64,000 bases of DNA. It comes from Paenibacillus aceris (GTDB taxonomy: Bacteria; Bacillota; Bacilli; Paenibacillales; NBRC-103111). The stretch spans positions 434,001 to 498,000 of the forward strand of contig NZ_JAGGKV010000004.1 in assembly GCF_017874035.1 (NCBI RefSeq), in the 5' to 3' direction. Made by a program: the position numbers and the translations under genes. The notes below the pieces were generated by a model. It made no database searches and was not told the DNA's origin. It was given only the letters and a program-made list of their open reading frames with translations. Of the stretch, positions 36,071-43,207 are shown one piece after another; positions within the stretch are counted from its first letter, which is position 1; the number at the start of each line of letters is the position of its first letter.

Positions 36071-36166
36071 TTATACTTTCACAGCATTCTGAAATTCAGT
36101 CGTACGACTAACCCACGCAATCCCCTCATCTTCTAGGTGAAAAGGTTTAGCTTTCAAATCAACCAT
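36071..36166 (-). pseudogene. N-terminal remnant of a second GH3 gene
   Basis: ATG 36166 behind GAGGG encodes 31 residues, MVDLKAKPFHLEDEGIAWVS and on to a stop. This aligns with the start of the intact GH3 protein (VINLRENPFYLTDQDIEWVN). After that the similarity ends. It looks like the stump of a tandem GH3 paralogue lost by deletion, or a duplicated start. Confidence 0.6.
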
Positions 36167-36202
36167 ACATCGTCCCTCTTATGACTATTTGGAGTTTTAC
36201 CT

Positions 36203-36988
36203 TTACTCTAAATAAATGCTTTTCAGTTTTTCTCGCGCCTCGAATGTCAATCCGAGCACTTCTTCCATATAAGTTTCCATGGTCCCATAATTCTCTATGA
36301 TTGCATGCAGTGCCGTAGTCAAGTATTCTTGTTTTACTGCCATCATTTCTCTAACCTTTGCAAGCTTGTTGTCATCTCCTAGCTTCTCTTGAATCGAGCT
36401 AAGCAGGTGCTCAATCGCTTCTTTCCGGTTGTTATTGCTTCTTAGGAAATCCTCCATAACGGTTTCCATCGGCACTTCTAGTGCAAGAAGCAAGATGGCT
36501 CCAGCAAATCCCGTTCGGTCTTTCCCTGCTGCACAGTGCCAGAGCAGCGGACTGCCTTCTGCCTGCAGCACCAGATCAAAAAATCGACGATAAGCAGCTT
36601 GAGCAATTGGATCAGTGACAAACTGTACATAGGCATTTCCAAGCAAATCTCTATTAAGCTCGGCTATGTCCATGTTCTTAATCCAGGTAATCATTTCCTG
36701 AGCATTGACAACGCCACCAAATACGGAAATAGGGATGTTTTCCGCACCATCGACGACTGGGTTCGGCTTTGCCTTTTGTTCACCTTCCGAACGAAAATCA
36801 CAAATATACCGCAAACCGTTTTCTTGCAAATAAGCAATATCCTCTTCATTCATCACCGCTAACTCTGCAGAACGGAACAATAGATTAGGCTTGATTGTCC
36901 TTCCATCTGACGTGCGATATCCACCGAAATTACGCAAGTTGGTTCTTTGCTCTAGTTCCTCTACTCTTTGCTTGTATGTCGTTTCCAT
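36203..36988 (-). CDS. Tyrosine-phosphatase-like protein (Y_phosphatase3 family)
   Basis: 261 residues from ATG 36988 with AGGAGGGG directly upstream. The N-terminus LRNFGGYRTSDGRTIKPNLLFRS is typical of the family. The P-loop HCAAGKDRTG carries nucleophile Cys152 and Arg158. Relatives include IphP- and LipA-type enzymes acting on phosphotyrosine, phosphoinositides or phosphosugars. There is no signal peptide. It lies between the binding-protein gene and the GH3 gene, with 27 bp to the former, so it is co-expressed with sugar uptake. A role in removing phosphate from an imported or intermediate sugar is possible but unproven. Confidence 0.88.
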   Translation of the reverse strand: METTYKQRVEELEQRTNLRNFGGYRTSDGRTIKPNLLFRSAELAVMNEEDIAYLQENGLRYICDFRSEGEQKAKPNPVVDGAENIPISVFGGVVNAQEMITWIKNMDIAELNRDLLGNAYVQFVTDPIAQAAYRRFFDLVLQAEGSPLLWHCAAGKDRTGFAGAILLLALEVPMETVMEDFLRSNNNRKEAIEHLLSSIQEKLGDDNKLAKVREMMAVKQEYLTTALHAIIENYGTMETYMEEVLGLTFEAREKLKSIYLE

Positions 36989-37015
36989 ATTCCCCTCCTG
37001 AATCCGATATGCCAC

Positions 37016-38515
37016 TTATTTCACGTTATTTTCTTTAGCCCATGCATCCAACTGTTTTTGCTTTTCGGCAATAATTTTGTCGATTCCGGCAGCTTTCAAC
37101 TCCGAAATGAACTTAGGCAGTTCTTTATCCGGATCGAAGGCTCCGTCCTCCAGCCCCAATCGGTACTGATTCACGACGTTGGTAACCGCGGCAACTTCCG
37201 TCTTCACCGAAGTGTTGTCATACGTAAACCCAAGCGCCTTCGACCGGGTAGCACTCTCGTTGAACTTCTTCATTTCTTGCCATATATTCTTGTCATTACC
37301 TTCCCATACATCGGCAAGGAATGAATTACCGAACATAAACCCTTGGTTCAAATCGTAACCTGTATTATTCTCATTCACTCCTGCAGGGTAGCCTACAAAA
37401 CCATCCTGCTTTTTAACATAATGCTTGCCTTCAATACCCCAATTGAATAAGTTGACAATATCTTTGTCAGCGTACATGAGATTAAGGAACTGCATAGCTT
37501 TATCCGGATTTTTTGAACCTTGGGGAATTCCCCACATCACGCCATTTACCGTACTTGTATTCACAACTGCTGGCGCAAGTTTGATCGCGATCATTTCAGT
37601 TCCGATTATTTTTGTTTGTTGTTCAGCAAAACCCGGTTTCATGTGTGTAAGATTTCCTGCTGCTTTGCCTGCTTTAATAATGGTATTTTCACTTTCTTTG
37701 TTTGTCACGACATCTTTAATCGCATATCCCGCCTGATTCCATTTTCTCATGAGCTTCACCACGTTGGCGTATTCAGGAGTCTCGTACCAGTTCACGACTT
37801 TCAGCTCGCCTTGTCCATTATTCAGAAGCACGCCTAAATCGTCGCCCAAAGAATCTCTAGTGCTAAACGTTCCGTATAAGGAAGTCTTATTCGTCATAGG
37901 AGCCATGCTTGGCTCGTTTTCTTTGATTGTCTTTAGTACACTTTCAAGATCGTCCAATTTTTTCACATTACTCAAATCAATGTTGTATTTGGTTACCAAG
38001 TCTTTTCTCATACTAAAGCCGTAATCCATCGCTAAATCACGAATGGTCGGTACGCCGTAAAGTTTACCTTTCACTTTCGGAGCATTTAGAAATACAGGCC
38101 CTAACGATTGTGAAACATCTTTGCCGTACTTGCTAAGCAGATCATCAAGCGCAAGCATTTGTCCTTTTGCGACATAGCTGGAGTAATACGGTCCCCACTC
38201 CACCATTAAATCGAGCTTCTCGGCGCTAGTCATCATCAAATTGACTTGATTCACATAAGCACTGTAACTGATGGGCAGAAACTTAACGGTGGCGTTGATT
38301 TTCTCTTTGGAAATTCTGTTAATCTCGTCATTTACCAACTGCATGTCTTTTGGAATTGCGCCTTTAACAGGAAATGCTACCGTGAGCTCAACTGGCGCTT
38401 CGGTCTTCTTTTCGTCCTGCTTCTTGGAGCTTTCTGCACCATTTTCGGAACCGCAAGCTGAAACCATAACCGTCAATGCAACAATTGAACTTAAGAAACC
38501 CAATCTTTTCTTCAT
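37016..38515 (-). CDS. Oligosaccharide-binding lipoprotein (YtcQ/LplA type)
   Basis: 499 residues. Signal peptide and lipobox VMVSAC place the lipid anchor at Cys21, followed by a charged linker. Large binding proteins of this kind serve LplB/YtcP-type permeases. Internal markers are LDLMVEWGPYYSSYVAKGQML, YGVPTIRDLAMDYGFSMRKDL and the C-terminal domain rich in Trp, Tyr and Asn. AAAGGAGA precedes ATG. It has its own promoter with the 22-bp-spaced repeats and is followed by the phosphatase and GH3 genes. Confidence 0.92.
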   Translation of the reverse strand: MKKRLGFLSSIVALTVMVSACGSENGAESSKKQDEKKTEAPVELTVAFPVKGAIPKDMQLVNDEINRISKEKINATVKFLPISYSAYVNQVNLMMTSAEKLDLMVEWGPYYSSYVAKGQMLALDDLLSKYGKDVSQSLGPVFLNAPKVKGKLYGVPTIRDLAMDYGFSMRKDLVTKYNIDLSNVKKLDDLESVLKTIKENEPSMAPMTNKTSLYGTFSTRDSLGDDLGVLLNNGQGELKVVNWYETPEYANVVKLMRKWNQAGYAIKDVVTNKESENTIIKAGKAAGNLTHMKPGFAEQQTKIIGTEMIAIKLAPAVVNTSTVNGVMWGIPQGSKNPDKAMQFLNLMYADKDIVNLFNWGIEGKHYVKKQDGFVGYPAGVNENNTGYDLNQGFMFGNSFLADVWEGNDKNIWQEMKKFNESATRSKALGFTYDNTSVKTEVAAVTNVVNQYRLGLEDGAFDPDKELPKFISELKAAGIDKIIAEKQKQLDAWAKENNVK

Positions 38516-38553
38516 GGTTATCTCCTTTTATTTGTTCTATCCGACACATTTTC

Positions 38554-38617
38554 ATTATAAGTACCCGACAGAACCGTCACTACTCCGTTTTCGACTTTCC
38601 GCTTGTACCATTCCGAC
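38554..38617 (-). promoter_or_regulatory. Promoter with 22-bp-spaced direct repeats (copy 2)
   Basis: Same layout as 33906-33970: boxes whose GTCG starts are at 38617 and 38595 (minus strand), TATAAT at 38559-38554, 36 nt from the second box. The boxes lie inside the last codons of the response-regulator gene. Confidence 0.7.
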
Positions 38618-40205
38618 CATGCTGCTGTCGATAATCGTTCGGGTTCATACCAGTCACGCTTTTGAATCGTTTGGAAAAATGCGCAAGATTCGAGTACCCG
38701 ACATGCGCGGCGATGCTGCTGACCGACATACCGCTTTTAGACAACAGCTCCTTAGCCATCCCCATACGCTCCTGAACCAAATATTCAGTAACCGACATTC
38801 CGGTTTCTTTCTTGAAGATGCGATCCAAATAATCCGGATTCAAATAGACATGATTAGCAATTTCCTCGCGTGACAGCTCTTGTTCATTCAAGTGAAGCGC
38901 AATATGATTTCTGACACGCTCCGCGACGGATTGCGTTTGTTCAACCGTATTCACGTATTGAAGAGATCTCTCCATGATGTGCTTGATCCATGCAATCGTA
39001 TCCGTTACAGAACGCGTAGCACGCGGGGCAAGCTCCATCGATACGGCATCACTTAACAGCTCGCGTGCCTGAATGCCTTTCAGCATGATGACGTGATACA
39101 GCATTTGCAGAAAATCGTGATGAAACTGATGCAATGCCCTCGCATCTAGTTCCCCTGTATGCATCGTGCTCTCCAAATATTGTTCAACCTCCGACAACAC
39201 CTTCGTCATTGAACCTTCTTTCAACATGACCGACCACACAGGCAAATCCGGCAATGTAACGGGCTTAGAGGATTGTTTTTTTCCTGATAGCATGAACACT
39301 GTATTATTATAAGCAACATTGTTTTTCTCGAGATGAGACAGCGCATGAACCATCGATGGCAATTCGTGTACGAACGCTCGATTCCCGATGTAGCAGGAAA
39401 TATCGCAATAGAAAAATTGTCTGCAGGACGAGATAAAGGCTTCGCACTTTTGTTTCAATCGCTCCATCTCTGGTTCCGCTTCTTGATCCCAGGACACGAT
39501 CCCAAGCAGCTTTTGGCTGCCCAGCAGCAGCACTTGTCCCTTCTCTTTCTGTTCAACGATCATTTCTTCGGCGCTATTTTGAATGGCATACTCCATAATC
39601 TTCTCATCGCGTAAACTCATCTCTTTATAAAAGCGCTGCACGCTGATCAGAACAGGCAAAAACCTCATTTCCTCTGAAAAAGGGATATTACGATCCGCGG
39701 CAGACGCTCGAATAGCTTCCAAATTGGACGGAATGGTTTCATGCAAAATATCAAGCCAAAATCGCTCAATCAGGAGCGGCTGGTGCTGGACCCAAAATTG
39801 GCCGTAACGGCTATATTGCTGAAGTTCACTCTCTTTATTGATCTTTGCCCCTGCTTTCACAATTACCTCTTCCAGCTGAGAAAGAGCCACCGGCTTCAAT
39901 AAATAATCAAAGCAGCCAAGCTGAATGGCTTGCTGCGCAAATTTGAAATCGGCATGACACGTTAAGAAAATCGATTCCGTTTTCGGATAACGCTCCCGGA
40001 CCCATGTCAAGAGTTCTAGGCCGCTGCCTTGCGGCATTTCAATGTCACATAGCATGATATCGATGGGATGCGCCTCAAAAATCTCCTTCGCTTGCCTAAT
40101 ATTATAAGCCGTATGGACGGTTGAAACCCCAAACGTCTCCGAGTGCAAATCGGATTTGAGTCCTTCCACGAACAGAATTTCATCATCTACAATGAGCATT
40201 TGCAT
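38580..40205 (-). CDS. YesN-type response regulator with AraC-family DNA-binding domain
   Basis: 541 residues. The receiver has DDE, phospho-acceptor Asp54 in MLCDIEMP and Lys in YLLKPV. A long central region is followed by an AraC helix-turn-helix pair (LSREEIANHVYLNPDYLDRIF and IAAHVGYSNLAHFSKRFKSV). It shares one base with the kinase gene upstream. The last 15 residues (QQHGRNGTSGKSKTE) are encoded by the operator of the next gene and are probably not structural. It is the likely binder of the three 22-bp-spaced repeat sites of this cluster, including the one before its own operon. Confidence 0.93.
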   Translation of the reverse strand: MQMLIVDDEILFVEGLKSDLHSETFGVSTVHTAYNIRQAKEIFEAHPIDIMLCDIEMPQGSGLELLTWVRERYPKTESIFLTCHADFKFAQQAIQLGCFDYLLKPVALSQLEEVIVKAGAKINKESELQQYSRYGQFWVQHQPLLIERFWLDILHETIPSNLEAIRASAADRNIPFSEEMRFLPVLISVQRFYKEMSLRDEKIMEYAIQNSAEEMIVEQKEKGQVLLLGSQKLLGIVSWDQEAEPEMERLKQKCEAFISSCRQFFYCDISCYIGNRAFVHELPSMVHALSHLEKNNVAYNNTVFMLSGKKQSSKPVTLPDLPVWSVMLKEGSMTKVLSEVEQYLESTMHTGELDARALHQFHHDFLQMLYHVIMLKGIQARELLSDAVSMELAPRATRSVTDTIAWIKHIMERSLQYVNTVEQTQSVAERVRNHIALHLNEQELSREEIANHVYLNPDYLDRIFKKETGMSVTEYLVQERMGMAKELLSKSGMSVSSIAAHVGYSNLAHFSKRFKSVTGMNPNDYRQQHGRNGTSGKSKTE

Positions 40206-41956
40206 TATAATCGCTCTCCTTTTTCCATATCCGGTTGTAATGGCAGCGTAATGACAATGACTGCACCTCCAGAAGCACTATTGGCAAATGAGATTTCAGC
40301 ACGGCTCTGGTACAACAGCAACAGCCTTTGTTGAACATTCCAAATTCCGATATGTTCGCCTTGCGTACTCGTCATCTGTGTTCCGCTGCGAAATCCTTCC
40401 AGCACGTCCTCCGGAAAACCCGGTCCTGTATCTTGAATGGTTATTTTGAGCGTAGGGGCCACGGCCGCATCATCAAGTTCCATATCGATCGTCAAAAGAA
40501 CCGGTTCATCCATCGTTACCGCATGCTTGATCGCATTTTCCACAAACGTTTGAACGACAAGCGGCGGGATCGGGGTACGCAGCAAATAGTCAGGAACATG
40601 AATCGTACACTGTAAATGATTCGGGAATCGCAGCTCCTGAATGCGCAAATAATTTCGAACGTGCTGTAATTCTTCTTGCACAGAGACAAAGGTCAAATTG
40701 CTTCGGAACATATAGCGGAAATAGCCGACCAAACATTGCGCCATCTCTTCAATCAACGCATAATTTTTGGCACGCGCAAGCGTGTGCATAATATTAAGCG
40801 AATTTAAATAAAAGTGCGGATTGATTTGCAGCTGCAAATGCTGGAGCTCCGCCTTTTGCTTGTTCATCTGCTCTTCATAAACATGGATCCGTAATTCTTG
40901 AATTTGTGACATCATGTTATTAAAGGTTTCATAAACGAGTTGAAACTCATCAGATGTCCTAAACGATTGAATCCGCATGTCCAAATTACCGTCCTTAATT
41001 CGTTTCATCGCTAATATCAGGCGATTGATCGGAAGGAGCACTGTTTTTCGGAGAAGCAGCAAACAGACAGGTAATAGGATGAGAACTCCAATGAGAATGC
41101 AATTGACAATATTTCGGAGGATCGGAAGATTTCTTAATATTTGTTCATCCGGTATGAGCGCAATCAGATTGAAATTCCCTACAGCCGACTTTTCACCGAC
41201 AACCAAATAACGATGAGCGTCCCCACTTAAATAATAGTGTTGAAGATTTTTATTGACATCGAGCCGGTTATCTCTGACAATTTCCGCATTCACCAAAGGC
41301 ACGCCGTTATTCGTTGTAAATAAGGCCTCCCCATTTTCACCGAGTCCGATAAGATTTAGCGGCATCATTAAATTGTCAAATAAAATCCATGTACCGACAT
41401 ACGTATCGCTCACTTTGATCGTACGTAGCAAGTAATATTTTTCTCCGATTTCCTGCACATACCAACGATTGATCGGTAAATTAGGCGTTGCCTTTCCGGT
41501 TTCATCCTCAATAAAGTTTCTGACCGATTCTCGTTCAGCATAATTCGTAACTTCCCGAAATGCATTCAAGTAATATTGATTGGGAACCGAATAAATAAAA
41601 AAGCCGTCCACCGATTTGAAATTCAACATATTTTCGGTAATTCGGTTCGATAGTCTGCTTAATGCGAAGATGCGTTCACTCTCCGAAACTTTGTTCTCAA
41701 TGCCGGTAAAGTCGGCTTCGGCGATAGTCAAGCCCATTAAATACGATTCCGCGAACCGTAATTGTTCATCGATTTGTCCCATATACAAAGACATCATTTT
41801 TTTGTTGGAATCGGCCACTTGGCTCCGAACAACGCCGATCGCATAGTAATTGGTATAAATGAGCAGCAAGCTTAACGGCACTGTGATCAGCACCACGCCG
41901 ACAATCAGCTTGAAACGAATGGAATTGAAAGGAATTCGAAAAAATCGGCCTGTCAT
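40205..41956 (-). CDS. YesM-type sensor histidine kinase
   Basis: 583 residues. Helix 1 is at about 15-35, a dCache-like extracytoplasmic sensor at about 40-278, helix 2 at about 283-302, then HAMP. The kinase part has His381 in QLQINPHFYLNSLN, the N-box VQTFVENAIKHAV, QDTGPGFPEDV and IGIWNVQQRLLL. First gene of its operon, behind GGGGGAG. Its leader carries a terminator-like hairpin, and its promoter carries the repeat site it is expected to control through its partner. Confidence 0.93.
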   Translation of the reverse strand: MTGRFFRIPFNSIRFKLIVGVVLITVPLSLLLIYTNYYAIGVVRSQVADSNKKMMSLYMGQIDEQLRFAESYLMGLTIAEADFTGIENKVSESERIFALSRLSNRITENMLNFKSVDGFFIYSVPNQYYLNAFREVTNYAERESVRNFIEDETGKATPNLPINRWYVQEIGEKYYLLRTIKVSDTYVGTWILFDNLMMPLNLIGLGENGEALFTTNNGVPLVNAEIVRDNRLDVNKNLQHYYLSGDAHRYLVVGEKSAVGNFNLIALIPDEQILRNLPILRNIVNCILIGVLILLPVCLLLLRKTVLLPINRLILAMKRIKDGNLDMRIQSFRTSDEFQLVYETFNNMMSQIQELRIHVYEEQMNKQKAELQHLQLQINPHFYLNSLNIMHTLARAKNYALIEEMAQCLVGYFRYMFRSNLTFVSVQEELQHVRNYLRIQELRFPNHLQCTIHVPDYLLRTPIPPLVVQTFVENAIKHAVTMDEPVLLTIDMELDDAAVAPTLKITIQDTGPGFPEDVLEGFRSGTQMTSTQGEHIGIWNVQQRLLLLYQSRAEISFANSASGGAVIVITLPLQPDMEKGERL

Positions 41957-42011
41957 GATTGCTCCCCCTTTTTATTTTCTTCTCTAATCATTATTGACTG
42001 AATGTACGAAA

Positions 42012-42040
42012 TAAAAAGCCAGCAGTCTGCTGGCTTCTCA
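42012..42040 (-). terminator. Terminator-like hairpin in the kinase leader
   Basis: AGCCAGCAG (42017-42025) and CTGCTGGCT (42027-42035), followed on the minus strand by TTTTTATTT. It lies between the predicted start point (about 42056) and the kinase ATG (41956), so every full transcript must pass it. Confidence 0.6.
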
Positions 42041-42063
42041 TTTTTAACTAGAATCATTTATTT

Positions 42064-42127
42064 ATTATAGTGACTGGGCCACAGAATCACTACTCCATAT
42101 TTGACTTCCTGCTTGTACGATTTCGAC
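42064..42127 (-). promoter_or_regulatory. Promoter with 22-bp-spaced direct repeats (copy 3)
   Basis: Boxes GTCGAAATCGTACAAGC and GTCAAATATGGAGTAG, 22 bp apart, TATAAT at 42069-42064, with the same 36-nt distance as the other copies. It drives the kinase-regulator operon. Confidence 0.65.
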
Positions 42128-42260
42128 CAGTGCAATGCAAAATGCTGCCAATAAACGAACAAACTTAAAAGCGATGATCTGCTTACAGGGGTGAGTGGTA
42201 TGTATATCCTTGATAGTCTTTGATTTAAGCATAGGTCTTTAACTTCAACTAATTTCTATA

Positions 42261-42299
42261 AAAAAACAAGGTCAGACGACATAACATCGACTGACCTTG
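42261..42299 (-). terminator. Terminator behind the LysE-family gene
   Basis: CAAGGTCAG (42267-42275) pairs with CTGACCTTG (42291-42299), then TTTTTT on the minus strand. Confidence 0.6.
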
Positions 42300-42413
42300 A
42301 TATAATATTCACTTTATAGCATAAATGCCATTTACTAATCATTTATTAAACAATTCGTCTAACGAATTATGGAACAATTCTAATTAATTATGGAATTTCA
42401 CACTTTTTTTAAA

Positions 42414-42440
42414 CTATCGTTCCGCGTTAGCGTAGCGAAC
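42414..42440 (+). repeat. Dispersed short hairpin repeat (copy 5)
   Basis: CTATCGTTCCGCGTTAGCGT followed by AGCGAAC, related to the copies at 2838, 29664 and 30465. It lies 17 bp behind the LysE-family stop. Confidence 0.55.
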
Positions 42441-42456
42441 TACTCTCAAGGCACAT

Positions 42457-43089
42457 TCAATGCGGAGCCTTTGTACGAAGTAGCTTTAATCCTAATCCGA
42501 TAAATATTATCCCTGTTATTTTATTTAAATAGATACCCAACCTTTGGTTACCTTTCATTTTACTTGTAACATATGCTGAAAAGTAGGCAATAAACAGGCA
42601 CCATAACAACCCAGTTAACGAAAATGTAAAACCTAAAATAAGGAATGGGATTGGACCATTCGCCTTTGCATCAATAAATTGTGGTAAAAAGGCAATAAAA
42701 AACATAGAGACTTTGGGATTCGTAAGACTTGTCAACATTCCTTGTATATATATTTTCCTGATATTTTGTTGATTTGATTCAGATGCACTCAAACTTGCAT
42801 TTGTTTTATCAAGTAGCATTCTAATTCCTAGATAGACTAGATAAATGACCCCAACTATTTTAATGATATTGAATACCATGATTGATTTTGTAAGTATAAT
42901 CGATAAACCGAAAGCAACTAATAAAGTATGTATTAAAGAACCGCTTATGATTCCGAAAACAGAATACACACCAGCTTTTCTTCCTTGTGAAATGCTTCTT
43001 CCTACAATGTACATTGTATCTGCACCTGGAATTAGATTTAATAAAATCCCCGTAAGCAGAAACACTTCATAATTGATTATTCCATACAT
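42457..43089 (-). CDS. LysE/RhtB-family amino-acid exporter
   Basis: About 210 residues with six hydrophobic helices. The family motif GADTMYIVGRSISQGRKAG follows helix 1, then GIISGSLIHTLLVAFGLS and the second-half motif LTNPKVSMFFIAFLPQF. It exports amino acids or related small metabolites; the substrate cannot be predicted within this family. ATG 43089 is taken as start; TTG 43098 is closer to AGAGG and equally possible. Monocistronic, with its own terminator and a dispersed repeat at its 3' end. Confidence 0.88.
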   Translation of the reverse strand: MYGIINYEVFLLTGILLNLIPGADTMYIVGRSISQGRKAGVYSVFGIISGSLIHTLLVAFGLSIILTKSIMVFNIIKIVGVIYLVYLGIRMLLDKTNASLSASESNQQNIRKIYIQGMLTSLTNPKVSMFFIAFLPQFIDAKANGPIPFLILGFTFSLTGLLWCLFIAYFSAYVTSKMKGNQRLGIYLNKITGIIFIGLGLKLLRTKAPH

Positions 43090-43207
43090 TTTTGACAATA
43101 CCACCTCTCAATTATTATCACACAAAGGAATAATAATAATTGAAAAAATGGCTCCTTGTCAATCTCAAAACAATCTATAATTATGATTTACAAGCACAAT
43201 TTTTTTG

